From positions 310,001-374,000 of the forward strand of contig NZ_ONZI01000001.1 in the NCBI RefSeq assembly GCF_900312995.1: 64,000 nucleotides of DNA, in the 5' to 3' direction. The position numbers and the translations under genes were made by a program. This DNA is from Kushneria phyllosphaerae. Lineage in GTDB: Bacteria; Pseudomonadota; Gammaproteobacteria; Pseudomonadales; Halomonadaceae. The notes under the pieces are model-generated. The model was not told the DNA's origin. It searched no databases and saw only the letters and a list, made by a program, of their open reading frames with translations. Of the stretch, positions 17,641 through 26,827 are shown in pieces; position 1 is the first letter of the stretch; each line of letters opens with the position of its first letter.

Positions 17641-19395
17641 ATGGCGCTACGCCGACTGCTGCTCGATTTTCTGGCGACTCATCGCCGTGCCTATCTGCTG
17701 GCCATTATGGCACTGCTGGCGGTGGGGCTTCTCAACATGGCCCTGCCCTGGTGGGCCGGTCGCATGATCGATGCCCTTAATGAGGGGCGCATCGACATGC
17801 CCGGGCTCTGGCGCAGTGGCGCGGTGCTGGTGGCCGTGGCACTGGCGATGTATGGACTGCGCTATGTATGGCGTATTCTGCTGTTTGGCGCCTCCTACCA
17901 GCTGGGCGTGGCCCTGCGCGATCGTTTCTATGAAAAGCTGACCCGGCTGGACCCGGGGTTTTTCCAGCAAAGGCGCAGCGGCGATCTGCTGGCACGCTCG
18001 ACCCAGGACATCGATGCGGTGGAAGTGGCTGCCGGGGAAGGCGTGCTCTCAAGCGTCGACGGGGCGCTGACCCTGCTTCTGGTGCTCTCCATGATGATCA
18101 TCGTGATCGATGCGCCGCTGGCGCTGATCGCGCTGATCCCCTTCCCGTTCATGGCCTGGGGCTTTTATCGGGTGGCCAGCCGGGTGCAGGGCTATTTCGG
18201 TCAGTCGCTGGCACGCTTTTCCGATCTCAATGATCGCACCCAGGAGGCCATCGCCGGGCTGCGACTGTTGCGCCAGCACTCGCTGATCGAGGCCGAGATT
18301 GCCGATTTCGACCAGCGGGCCGAGGCCCACGCCCGGGCCAACTACCAGGTACAGCGCATGGAGGCGCGCTACGACCCGGTCGTTTTCCTGGCACTGGGCA
18401 GTGCGACCCTGGCCACCATTGCCGCCGGCAGCTGGCGCTATCTGAGTGACGCAATCACGCTGGGCGAGCTGACCAGTTTTACCCTGTATCTGGTGCAGCT
18501 GATCTGGCCGATGTTCGCCCTAGGCTGGTGTCTCAACATTCTTCAGCGCGGCGAGGCGGCCGCACGACGGCTGACCGAGTTCTTTCAAGAGCGCGAAACC
18601 ATTGATGATGCGGGCGAGCGGACCACGGCGCCCTCCCCGGCCCTTCACATCGCCATCGAGGCCTTTACCTATCCACTGGCGACCACGCCGGCACTCGCCG
18701 ATATTGAACTGGAGATCCCGCCCGGCCGGACCGTGGGGATCGTGGGCGCCACCGGCAGCGGCAAGTCGACCCTGATTCGCCTGCTGCTGCGCCAGTATCC
18801 GCTGACCCACGGCACGCTCATCCTGGGTGAGCATCCGCTGGGCGACTATCAGCTGGGCACGCTGCGCTCGATGTATGCCTATGTCCCGCAGGACCCGTAT
18901 CTGTTTGCTGCCACGCTGGGCGAAAACGTGGCATTGGGCGTTCCTGACGCCAGTGACAGCGAGATTCGGACGGCTCTGGAGGCAGCAGCCTTCGGCCCGG
19001 ATCTGGCCCGCCTGCCCGAGGGGCTCGATACCCGCATTGGCGAGCGCGGCGTGACGCTGTCCGGCGGTCAGCGTCAGCGAGTGGCACTGGCCCGCGCCCT
19101 GCTCTCTCCCGCACCGATTCTGCTGCTCGATGACACGCTTTCGGCGGTCGATCAGACCACCGAGCAGCAGCTTTTGAAAACTCTGGAAGGCGAACGTGAG
19201 CGTACCTGTCTGATCGTGAGCCACCGGCTGTCGGCGGTGCGCCATGCCGACCACATCGTGGTACTGGATCAGGGCCGTGCCGTCGAGCAAGGTCGCCATG
19301 AGACCCTGCTGGCCCGGGGCGGCCACTACGCCCGGCTGTGGCAGGAGCAGCAGATCCGCGGTGAGCAGACTCACGGTGAGGAATTCCCGTCATGA
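17641..19395 (+). CDS. mdlA: ABC transporter permease/ATPase, MdlA-like half
   Basis: 584 aa: a six-helix exporter membrane domain (residues about 15-300) and an ATPase domain (about 340-575). Walker A is GATGSGKST, signature LSGGQRQRVALARAL, and Walker B ILLLDDTLSAVD. The catalytic glutamate after Walker B is Asp, as in E. coli MdlA, so this half probably carries the degenerate ATP site of a heterodimer. Its stop overlaps the start of the second half by 4 nt (ATGA). The substrate is unknown; MdlAB-type exporters are linked to lipids or drugs. No strong ribosome site precedes the ATG. Confidence 0.88.
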   Translation: MALRRLLLDFLATHRRAYLLAIMALLAVGLLNMALPWWAGRMIDALNEGRIDMPGLWRSGAVLVAVALAMYGLRYVWRILLFGASYQLGVALRDRFYEKLTRLDPGFFQQRRSGDLLARSTQDIDAVEVAAGEGVLSSVDGALTLLLVLSMMIIVIDAPLALIALIPFPFMAWGFYRVASRVQGYFGQSLARFSDLNDRTQEAIAGLRLLRQHSLIEAEIADFDQRAEAHARANYQVQRMEARYDPVVFLALGSATLATIAAGSWRYLSDAITLGELTSFTLYLVQLIWPMFALGWCLNILQRGEAAARRLTEFFQERETIDDAGERTTAPSPALHIAIEAFTYPLATTPALADIELEIPPGRTVGIVGATGSGKSTLIRLLLRQYPLTHGTLILGEHPLGDYQLGTLRSMYAYVPQDPYLFAATLGENVALGVPDASDSEIRTALEAAAFGPDLARLPEGLDTRIGERGVTLSGGQRQRVALARALLSPAPILLLDDTLSAVDQTTEQQLLKTLEGERERTCLIVSHRLSAVRHADHIVVLDQGRAVEQGRHETLLARGGHYARLWQEQQIRGEQTHGEEFPS

Positions 19396-21131
19396 TCAAC
19401 CGTCGCCTGCTGGCCCTGATGCTGCGTCCGCTGCTTAAGGACCGTCGCCGTCTGGTGCTGGCGCTGATGCTGCTGTTGACCGCCACCGGTATGGACGTGC
19501 TGGGCCCCTGGCTGACCAAGCACTACATCGACAGCTATCTGGTGCCGCGGGATCTGCGCCCCGAGCCGCTGGTCATCCTGCTGATGCTGTATGTCGGCAG
19601 CCAGAGTCTGGCCGCCCTTGGCCGCTATCTGCAGACGCTCTATTTTGCTCGCATTGCGCTTGACGCGGTGCATGCCCTGCGCAAGCGCGTTTTTCGCCAT
19701 GTGATGCATCTGCCCCAGCACGTTCATGACGCCACGCCCACCGGGGAAATGGTGGCGCGAGTGACCAACGATACCGATGACCTGCGCGAGCTCTACGTCG
19801 AGTTTCTGGCCACCGTTTTGCAGAATCTGATGCTGTTGATCGGCATTCTTGTCGCCATGGCGCTGATGGATGTGAAGCTGATGCTGATTGCCGCGACCCT
19901 GATTCCGGTGGCGGCCGTGATCATCTGGGGATATCAACGCGCCAGCGGCCCGGCCGCGATGGAGGTACGCCGCCTGCGTGCCGGCCAGAATGCCCGGATC
20001 AACGAGGCGATCGGTGGCATGAGCGTGCTGCAGGCCTTCAATCAGACCGAGCGCTTTCGAACCCGCTATCACGACCTGAACGTGGCGCAGTATCACGCTC
20101 GGCTGCACACCATTCGTATTTCGGCACTGTTATTGCGCTCGGCGCTGGATCTGGTGGGTGTGATCGTTCTGGCCGCGCTTTTGATCGGCTATGGCGCCGA
20201 CAGCCTGGTGGGCGGCGCCGAAATCGGCGTGCTGTATGCCTTCGTGACCTGGCTTGGGCGCGTATCCGAACCCCTGATCGAGATCACCCAGCGCTTTAAC
20301 ATCTTTCAACAGGCGGGCGTGGCCGGCACGCGGCTACTCTCTCTGCTGGACCGCCCGCAGGCGGGCGCCGGTGACGATACACGGGCGATCCAGTCGGCCG
20401 ACTACCGGCTCAAGCGCGTGAGCTTTCGCCATCATGGTGCCCAGGCCAATACGCTTGATGACGTGACGCTTGAGATTCCCGAAGGGCGATTCATCGGCCT
20501 GGTCGGCCATACCGGCAGCGGCAAGTCCACGCTGCTGGACCTGCTGGGCGGGCTGCAGCCGGCCTTTGGCGGTCATCTGCTGCTGGACGGCCGACGTATC
20601 GATACCCTGGCGCCGTCGGTGATCAATACGGTGATGGCCAGCGTCCCCCAGGAACCCTTCATTCGCTCGACCACCCTCAGGGACAATTTGTTGATGGGAA
20701 TCGAGGCCGATGAGGCCGCCATGGCGCGCGCCATTGATGAAGCCCAACTGCGCGAGCTGATTGACCGCCTCCCCGACGGGCTCGAGACACCGCTGGGCGA
20801 GCGGGGCCTGACGCTGTCCACCGGTGAGCGCCAGCTGCTGGCGCTGGCACGGGCACTGCTGCGACAGCCGCGCATTCTGCTGCTGGATGAAGCTACCGCC
20901 AGCGTGGACAGCCTGACCGAGTCGCGCCTCAACCAGGCGCTGGCCGCCCTCAAGGGTCGCGTCACCATGGTGGTGGTCGCCCACCGGCTCTCAACCATTG
21001 CCGGGGCCGATGAGGTCGTGGTGATGCAGGCCGGGCGGGTGATCGAGCGCGGCGCGCCCGAACGTTTGCTTGAACACCAGAGCGGCGCCTATTACCGGCT
21101 CTGGCATCAACCCGGCACGCTCGATGATTGA
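19392..21131 (+). CDS. mdlB: ABC transporter permease/ATPase, MdlB-like half
   Basis: 579 aa, same layout as the preceding protein. Walker A is GHTGSGKST and Walker B ILLLDEATASVD with the normal catalytic glutamate. The signature is LSTGERQLLALARALL, with Thr where Gly is usual. The two halves are therefore asymmetric, as expected for an obligate heterodimer. It is translationally coupled to the first half. A short dyad (GGGGTT-CA-AACCCC, 21152-21165) follows but has no T tract. Confidence 0.88.
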   Translation: MINRRLLALMLRPLLKDRRRLVLALMLLLTATGMDVLGPWLTKHYIDSYLVPRDLRPEPLVILLMLYVGSQSLAALGRYLQTLYFARIALDAVHALRKRVFRHVMHLPQHVHDATPTGEMVARVTNDTDDLRELYVEFLATVLQNLMLLIGILVAMALMDVKLMLIAATLIPVAAVIIWGYQRASGPAAMEVRRLRAGQNARINEAIGGMSVLQAFNQTERFRTRYHDLNVAQYHARLHTIRISALLLRSALDLVGVIVLAALLIGYGADSLVGGAEIGVLYAFVTWLGRVSEPLIEITQRFNIFQQAGVAGTRLLSLLDRPQAGAGDDTRAIQSADYRLKRVSFRHHGAQANTLDDVTLEIPEGRFIGLVGHTGSGKSTLLDLLGGLQPAFGGHLLLDGRRIDTLAPSVINTVMASVPQEPFIRSTTLRDNLLMGIEADEAAMARAIDEAQLRELIDRLPDGLETPLGERGLTLSTGERQLLALARALLRQPRILLLDEATASVDSLTESRLNQALAALKGRVTMVVVAHRLSTIAGADEVVVMQAGRVIERGAPERLLEHQSGAYYRLWHQPGTLDD

Positions 21132-21390
21132 CCCGCTCAATGATGAATTCAGGGGTTCAAACCCCATGGCGGCTTGCCGTTAATGGCTGTCGATGCTATT
21201 TACGTACCACGCTGAATGTTTACCGGCTCTGGCCTACCTTAAGAGCCCGGCACGCCTGGGACATCGCGACAGTGCCTGATCGCCATGCCAGGCTATAGTC
21301 TGCAGGTATTAATACTGACAGGGCCTGCTCTGATCAGTATCCCCTGGTCGTTTCAAACACAATCGACCCGGGCTGACTTCGGAGAGAACC

Positions 21391-22722
21391 ATCACCACGC
21401 TATCTGAGCCTTCACAGCCCCTGCGGGTCTGTCATGAATGCGATCTGGTCAGTACCGTGCCGCCGCTGGCGTGTTCGGAAAGTGCTCGCTGCCCGCGCTG
21501 TCAGCATGAGCTGATGGTGCGAAAGCGTGCGCCTGCCCAGCAGGCGCTGGCACTGGCCATCGCCGCCGTCGTGGCGCTGGTCACCTCGCTGGCCTTTCCG
21601 TTTATCTCCTTTTCGGCCCGCGGCCTTGAGCGTGCCATCAGTCTGACCGATGCCATGTCGACCCTCTCGACCGGCAACTACATCATGCTGGCCGTAGTGC
21701 TGTGGATGGTGCTGTTGCTGCTGCCGATGCTTTATCTGGGCATGGTGATCGTGATCCATACCGCCTTTTTGCTGGGCCGTCGTCCGCCTCACGGCATGCT
21801 GATGCTGCGCACCCTGCGACATATCGAACACTGGATGATGGCCGACGTGTTCCTGATTGGCGTGCTGGTGAGTCTGGTCAAGATTTTATCGCTGGCCAGC
21901 ATCGGCTTCGGTGTCTCCTTCTGGGCCTTTTGTCTGTTTGTGGTGCTGATGCTTTTGATCTCGCGCAGCGTGGATCGTGACTGGCTCTGGAACGTCATGG
22001 CCCCGGAGCCGGCCCCGCCGGCGCATGCGCGCACCGGGCGTACCGCGCAGTCGCAGAAGCTGGTGGGTTGCCCGGTCTGCAGTACGGTCAACGACTATTA
22101 CCATCACAAGGCGTGTTACTGCCGGCGCTGCGGCGAAAAACTGCACATGCGCCGTCGTCACAGCGTGCAAAAGACCCTGGCGCTGCTGCTGGTGTCGGTC
22201 ATGCTCTACATTCCGGCCATGACTCTGCCGATCATGACCGTCTCGAGTCTCAACGACACGACGACCCAGACGGTTATCGGCGGCGTACTGCTGCTGATCA
22301 ACCATGGCGACTATCCGATCGCCGCCATCATCTTTCTGGCCAGTGTGGTCATTCCGGTCGCCAAGCTGATGGCGCTTTTCTGGCTGTGCCTCAAGGTGGG
22401 CCGGCCACAGCCCTGGCGACCCGAAGTGCGCATGACCCTGTACCGGATCACCGAATTCATCGGACGCTGGTCGATGATCGATGTCTTCGTGGTGGCGCTG
22501 CTGGCCGCGCTGGTCCAGCTGGGTGTGTTGATGCATGTCTCTGCCGAGCCCGGCATTATCGCCTTTGGCAGCGTGGTGATTTTGACCATGATCGCCGCGA
22601 TGAGCTTTGATCCGCGCCTGATCTGGGACGCCGCCGATCATCCGGACCTTGAAAACAACGATATTTCCACATTATCCCCTCAGCCGGTGGTTGCAGGGAA
22701 AGCACAGGACACGGGGCCATGA
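21391..22722 (+). CDS. pqiA: Intermembrane transport protein PqiA, probable ATC start
   Basis: Inner-membrane PqiA/YebS family protein that works with PqiB and PqiC in lipid transport across the envelope. There are two zinc-ribbon plus four-helix units. The first ribbon is VCHECDL...CPRC, the second VGCPVCS...CRRCGEK; membrane blocks include LAFPFISFSARG and YIPAMTLPIMTV. The first CxxC (codons 13-16 from 21391) has no ATG, GTG or TTG in frame upstream of it, back to a stop at 21331. ATC at 21391 follows GGAGAG at ideal spacing and gives ITTLSEPSQP, 443 aa. The first conventional codon, GTG at 21457, gives 421 aa but cuts off the first CxxC. The gene overlaps pqiB by 4 nt. Confidence 0.82.
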   Translation: MTTLSEPSQPLRVCHECDLVSTVPPLACSESARCPRCQHELMVRKRAPAQQALALAIAAVVALVTSLAFPFISFSARGLERAISLTDAMSTLSTGNYIMLAVVLWMVLLLLPMLYLGMVIVIHTAFLLGRRPPHGMLMLRTLRHIEHWMMADVFLIGVLVSLVKILSLASIGFGVSFWAFCLFVVLMLLISRSVDRDWLWNVMAPEPAPPAHARTGRTAQSQKLVGCPVCSTVNDYYHHKACYCRRCGEKLHMRRRHSVQKTLALLLVSVMLYIPAMTLPIMTVSSLNDTTTQTVIGGVLLLINHGDYPIAAIIFLASVVIPVAKLMALFWLCLKVGRPQPWRPEVRMTLYRITEFIGRWSMIDVFVVALLAALVQLGVLMHVSAEPGIIAFGSVVILTMIAAMSFDPRLIWDAADHPDLENNDISTLSPQPVVAGKAQDTGP

Positions 22723-24365
22723 GCGAGACCGAGACCACCGCGCAACGAAAGAAGCATCGCCACATCTCTCCGGTCTGGCTGATTCCCCTGATCGCGCTTT
22801 TGATCGGCGGATGGATGCTCTATCACACCCTCTCCTCGCGCGGGCCGGAAATCACGCTGATCATGAACAATGCCGAGGGTATTGATGCCGGCAATACCAT
22901 GATCAAGGCGCGCAACGTGGATGTGGGCGAGGTCACCTCGGTGTCCCTGTCAGAAGACACCTCGCACGCCGTGATCAAGGCCCGCATGAATCCGGGCACT
23001 GATCGACTGCTCAACGAGGACACCCGCCTGTGGGTGGTCAAGCCGCGTATCGGTCGGGAAGGCATCAGCGGCCTGAACACCGTGCTGTCGGGCGCCTATA
23101 TCCAGCTGCAGCCGGGGCACTCCGAAAAGGCGCAGGACAGCTTTGAAATGCTCGAACAGCCCCCGGTCGCCCCGCCGGATGCCAAGGGGCTGCGGCTGCA
23201 TCTGACCAGCGCCGCCGCCGGCTCGCTCAATGTCGGTGATCCGGTGCTGTTTCAGGGCTTCACTGTCGGCCGGGTCGAGAATCTCGAGTTCGATACCGAA
23301 GACCGGGTGGTGCACTATCAGCTTTTCATTCAGGAACCCTATGAGGATCTGGTCACCAGCAATACCCGCTTCTGGCTGGCCTCGGGCATCAATTTCGACC
23401 TGAATTCGGAAGGCTTTTCGCTGGGACTGGGCTCGCTGGAGTCGCTGGTCAGCGGCGGCGTGACCTTTGGCGTGCCGGAGGATATTCCGCCGGGTGAGCC
23501 GATCGGGGCCAACAGCAACATGGTCTTTTCGCTGTACAGCGATGAAGAAAACGCCCTTCAGGGCAGCTTCAGCCACTATCTGCGCTATGTCGTGATGATC
23601 GATGACACCGTGCGCGGGCTGTCCCGCGGGGCGCCGGTCGAGTATCGCGGCGTGCGCATCGGCACCGTGGATACCGTGCCCTATCGCATCGATCTGTTGC
23701 AGGAAAATCAGGTCGAGGGTTTCCGCATTCCGGTGCTGATTCGCATCGAACCCCAGCGCCTGCAGGCGAAGGTGGACGAAGAGTCGCTCAAGGACTGGCG
23801 GGCCCGCATCGATAACATGTTCAAAAACGGACTGCGGGCATCGCTCAAGACCGGCAATCTGTTCACCGGGGCACTTTTTGTGGACACCAATTTTGTGGAG
23901 GATCCGTCAAAGCAGACGCTCAAGGACTACAACGGCGTGGCCGTGTTCCCCAGTGAACCCGGCAGCTTTGCCCAGATCGAGCAGAAGGTGACCGGCCTGC
24001 TCGATAAGCTCAATAACCTGCCGGTGGAGTCGTCACTGGACCGGCTGGATGCCACGCTTGCCAGCTCCGAGTCCCTGCTCAACGAGCTCAACGAAACCGC
24101 CGGCAGCCTCAACGAAGTGCTCAATGACGAGAGTACCCGCGCCCTGCCCGGTGATGTCCAGCACACGCTGCGCAGCATCGAGCAGACACTGTCGAGCTAC
24201 TCGAGCGAGGCACCGGCCTATGGCGAGCTGACCTCGACACTGAAAAGCCTTGAGCAGCTGATGCGCTCGCTGCAGCCGGCAGCGCGCACCATCAGCGAGA
24301 AACCCAATTCGCTGATCTTTAATCGCGGCGAGATTCAGGATCCGCAACCGAGGGCCCGTCCATGA
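22719..24365 (+). CDS. pqiB: Intermembrane transport protein PqiB (MCE protein)
   Basis: 548 aa, like E. coli PqiB (546 aa). One N-terminal transmembrane anchor (VWLIPLIALLIGGWMLYHTL) is followed by three MCE domains, starting near residues 45, 160 and 285, and a C-terminal coiled-coil stretch (LDRLDATLASSESLLNELNE). PqiB forms a hexameric tube across the periplasm that carries lipid between the membranes. The ATG overlaps the pqiA stop and its own stop overlaps the pqiC start, so the three genes form one coupled operon. Confidence 0.94.
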   Translation: MSETETTAQRKKHRHISPVWLIPLIALLIGGWMLYHTLSSRGPEITLIMNNAEGIDAGNTMIKARNVDVGEVTSVSLSEDTSHAVIKARMNPGTDRLLNEDTRLWVVKPRIGREGISGLNTVLSGAYIQLQPGHSEKAQDSFEMLEQPPVAPPDAKGLRLHLTSAAAGSLNVGDPVLFQGFTVGRVENLEFDTEDRVVHYQLFIQEPYEDLVTSNTRFWLASGINFDLNSEGFSLGLGSLESLVSGGVTFGVPEDIPPGEPIGANSNMVFSLYSDEENALQGSFSHYLRYVVMIDDTVRGLSRGAPVEYRGVRIGTVDTVPYRIDLLQENQVEGFRIPVLIRIEPQRLQAKVDEESLKDWRARIDNMFKNGLRASLKTGNLFTGALFVDTNFVEDPSKQTLKDYNGVAVFPSEPGSFAQIEQKVTGLLDKLNNLPVESSLDRLDATLASSESLLNELNETAGSLNEVLNDESTRALPGDVQHTLRSIEQTLSSYSSEAPAYGELTSTLKSLEQLMRSLQPAARTISEKPNSLIFNRGEIQDPQPRARP

Positions 24366-25030
24366 TGATGCCACTTCTCAACGCGTCCGGTCGCGGCGCA
24401 GCGCTGGTGACACTGGCGCTGCTGGCCGGCTGCGCCGGTCAGTCCACCGAGTTTCATCGCTATACGCTGCCGCTGGCCGATCAGCGCACTGCCGCCGCCG
24501 AACCCGGGGTGTCACTGCCCGACAGCGCGCCCACGGTGGCGGTGTCATCGGTACGGCTGGCGGACTATCTCGACGGCCAGGGCGTGGTCTATCAGACCAG
24601 CGATATCGAGGTGAACGAGGCACAGGCCAATCTGTGGGCCGACAGTCTGAGCGCCCAGCTCACCCGAAGCCTGCAGCGCACGTTGAGTGAGCGGTTAAAG
24701 GATCATCGCGTGCTGGGCGAAACCCTGTCCGGCGATCGCGCCGATACCGGGGTACGGATCACGCTGTCACGTTTTCAGGGTCGCTATGACGGCATGGCCG
24801 TGCTGGCCGGACAGTACCAGCTGCGCAATGCCGGCGGCGATCTGCTGGCTCAGCAGCCTTTCGAGATCGAACGTCCGCTTGAGGATGACGGCTATCCGGC
24901 GCTGGTGCGCACCCTGTCACAGGGCTGGGAAAACGTGGGTGAGCAGATTGCCGACGAGATTACCCGTCAGGAACAGATGGCCTCGAGCACCGGCTTGCCG
25001 GCGCGTTCGACACCGGCCACGACGCCCTGA
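24362..25030 (+). CDS. pqiC: PqiC outer-membrane lipoprotein (ABC-type transport auxiliary)
   Basis: 222 aa. A signal peptide ends in the lipobox LLAGC with the lipidated cysteine at residue 23. The rest is the DUF330/PqiC domain (FHRYTLPLADQ, VRLADYLDGQGVVYQ, ANLWADSLSAQLTRSL). It anchors the PqiB tube at the outer membrane. It is the last gene of pqiABC and is followed by a perfect hairpin terminator. Confidence 0.92.
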   Translation: MMMPLLNASGRGAALVTLALLAGCAGQSTEFHRYTLPLADQRTAAAEPGVSLPDSAPTVAVSSVRLADYLDGQGVVYQTSDIEVNEAQANLWADSLSAQLTRSLQRTLSERLKDHRVLGETLSGDRADTGVRITLSRFQGRYDGMAVLAGQYQLRNAGGDLLAQQPFEIERPLEDDGYPALVRTLSQGWENVGEQIADEITRQEQMASSTGLPARSTPATTP

Positions 25031-25084
25031 GCCACTGACGACTCGTGAACCAGTGGGGCTCTAAAACCGGGGCTCTGAAACGAC

Positions 25085-25113
25085 AAAAGGCCCGCCGACA
25101 TGGCGGGCCTTTT
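25085..25113. terminator. Bidirectional terminator between pqiC and rlmJ
   Basis: A perfect 12-bp stem, AAAAGGCCCGCC and GGCGGGCCTTTT, around GACAT. A and T runs at the two ends let it work on both strands between the convergent genes. Confidence 0.92.
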
Positions 25114-25135
25114 GCTGGCGTCATTGAAGCGCGCA

Positions 25136-25984
25136 TCAGGGCCGTTCGGGCATCCACCAGTCACTGGCATGGGACGCCTGGTCGCCATACAGCGCAGCCA
25201 GCGAGGCAAACGCCTCATCAAGCTGAGTCTCCAGCTGCCATGGCGGGTTGAGCAGCAAAAGCCCTGAACCATACAGGCCGAGTTCGCCGGCCGGGGCATG
25301 TCGGGTCAATTCGCTACGCCACACCTTGGCGATGTTGTGGCTTTTGACAGCGTCCAGCAGGCGCTGATGTCGCGCGTCACCCAACAGTGGATACCAGATC
25401 AGTACGACCGCGTGTCGCACCTGATGCACGACCTGCGAAAGCGTTGAGGCGACCGCTTCATACTCGTTTTTCACTTCATAGGACGGGTCGATCAGTACGC
25501 AGAGCCTGGGCGTTCGAACCGGCAGCTGGTGGACCAGACCGCCGAGACCGTCGCGCTTGAGCCGTCGGACATGGGGCGTTTCAAGCCGGGCATCTTCCAG
25601 ATGGCGATGCTCGCCGGGATGCAGCTCATAAAGGGTCAGGCGATCATTGTCACGCATGGCGCGGGCAAACCACCAGGGCGAGCCCGGATAGCGCGACAGC
25701 GTGTCTGTATCGTCCTGAAGGGTGGCCAAAGCGTCACACCAGCGCGCCACAAGCCCGGCTTGCCGAGCACGCGAGCGCCACAGCGGCAGGACACCGTCAC
25801 GGTATTCACCAAGCCTTGCAGTCTCGGCAGCCGCCAGCGGATAGTGACCACGCCCGGCATGGGTGTCGATCAGACTCAGGGCCGAACCCTTTTCCATCAG
25901 GCGCTCGATCAGCGCGAACTGAGCCAGATGCTTGTGCACGTCGGCAAAGTTGCCGGCATGCCATGCATGTTGATAGGAAAGCAC
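25136..25984 (-). CDS. rlmJ: 23S rRNA (adenine-2030-N6)-methyltransferase RlmJ
   Basis: 282 aa (E. coli 280 aa). It methylates A2030 of 23S rRNA. The start is typical: LSYQHAWHAGNFADVHKH. SAM binding is in LIDTHAGRGHYPL and the N6-methyltransferase motif IV is LIDPSYE. The start codon is GTG with AAGGAGG a few nt upstream. Confidence 0.94.
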   Translation of the reverse strand: MLSYQHAWHAGNFADVHKHLAQFALIERLMEKGSALSLIDTHAGRGHYPLAAAETARLGEYRDGVLPLWRSRARQAGLVARWCDALATLQDDTDTLSRYPGSPWWFARAMRDNDRLTLYELHPGEHRHLEDARLETPHVRRLKRDGLGGLVHQLPVRTPRLCVLIDPSYEVKNEYEAVASTLSQVVHQVRHAVVLIWYPLLGDARHQRLLDAVKSHNIAKVWRSELTRHAPAGELGLYGSGLLLLNPPWQLETQLDEAFASLAALYGDQASHASDWWMPERP

Positions 25985-26063
25985 GCTCCCTCCTTGAAAA
26001 AAACGTCGCCGCAGTCATGAGACTGCGGCGACGATACGGCCGGCAGGGCTGCCGATCCGGTGA

Positions 26064-26729
26064 TCAGCTGTTGCCCTTGGGCACCAGCGTGACCGTAACG
26101 CGACGGTTCTGTGCCCGACCATCCGGCGTATCGTTGCTGGCGACATAGTTGCTGGCGCCGTAGCCCTGCATGATCAGACGGTTGAAGTCGACACCGCCGC
26201 GGGCCAGATAGTTGCCTACCGCTTGGGCACGCAGCTCGGACAGACGCTGGTTGTAGGCCGCCGCACCGGTCGAATCGGTGTAGCCGGCGATATTGACCAG
26301 CGTGTCGGGGTACTCGCCGAGCACCTTGATAACACCATCCAGCGGGCGGTAAATCTGCGAGGAAAGCTCGCTGGAATCGCTGCCGAAGGTGATGGCGCTG
26401 GGCATGTTGAGCTGAATCTGATCGCCCACGCGATTGACGCTTACGCCCGTGCCCTGCATTTCCTGACGCAGCTTGGCTTCCTGAGCGTCCATGTAGTAGC
26501 CGATACCACCGCCGGCCGCCACGCCCACGGCGGCGCCGATCAGGGTCTTGTCGAGGCGGTGGTTGCCACTTTTGGTGGCCCCGGCCAGGCCGCCGACCAG
26601 TGCGCCGATGCCGGCGCCCTTGGCCAGACTCGAGGTCTGCTGTTCATTGGAATAGGGATTGGTAGTGGTACAGCCTGTGGCGGCCATGACGACCGCCAGC
26701 GGTGCCGCCATCCAGATGCTTTTCTTCAC
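26064..26729 (-). CDS. OmpA-family lipoprotein with glycine zipper (YiaD type)
   Basis: 221 aa. The GTG start at 26729 gives MKKSIWMAAPLAVVMAATGC, a lipoprotein signal with lipidation at Cys20; AGGAG lies 9 nt upstream. Residues about 35-80 are a glycine-zipper membrane-active region (GAGIGALVGGLAGA, GAAVGVAAGGGIGYY). The C-terminal 110 residues are an OmpA-like peptidoglycan-binding domain (GYTDSTGAAAYNQRLSELRA, GRAQNRRV). It probably ties the outer membrane to the wall. Confidence 0.9.
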   Translation of the reverse strand: MKKSIWMAAPLAVVMAATGCTTTNPYSNEQQTSSLAKGAGIGALVGGLAGATKSGNHRLDKTLIGAAVGVAAGGGIGYYMDAQEAKLRQEMQGTGVSVNRVGDQIQLNMPSAITFGSDSSELSSQIYRPLDGVIKVLGEYPDTLVNIAGYTDSTGAAAYNQRLSELRAQAVGNYLARGGVDFNRLIMQGYGASNYVASNDTPDGRAQNRRVTVTLVPKGNS

Positions 26730-26827
26730 GTCCTGCTCTCCTGTGAATACCGTTCGGGACATCCATCAACACACATGCCCGACCTTGCTGAATCTGCAGG
26801 GCAATCACTGCCCTGGCATGTGGCCCG

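Noticed and set aside
21152..21165. T-arm-like GGGGTTCAAACCCC after mdlB
   Set aside because: No D arm, anticodon arm or acceptor stem can be folded around it, so it is not a tRNA. It lacks a T run, so it is a poor terminator.
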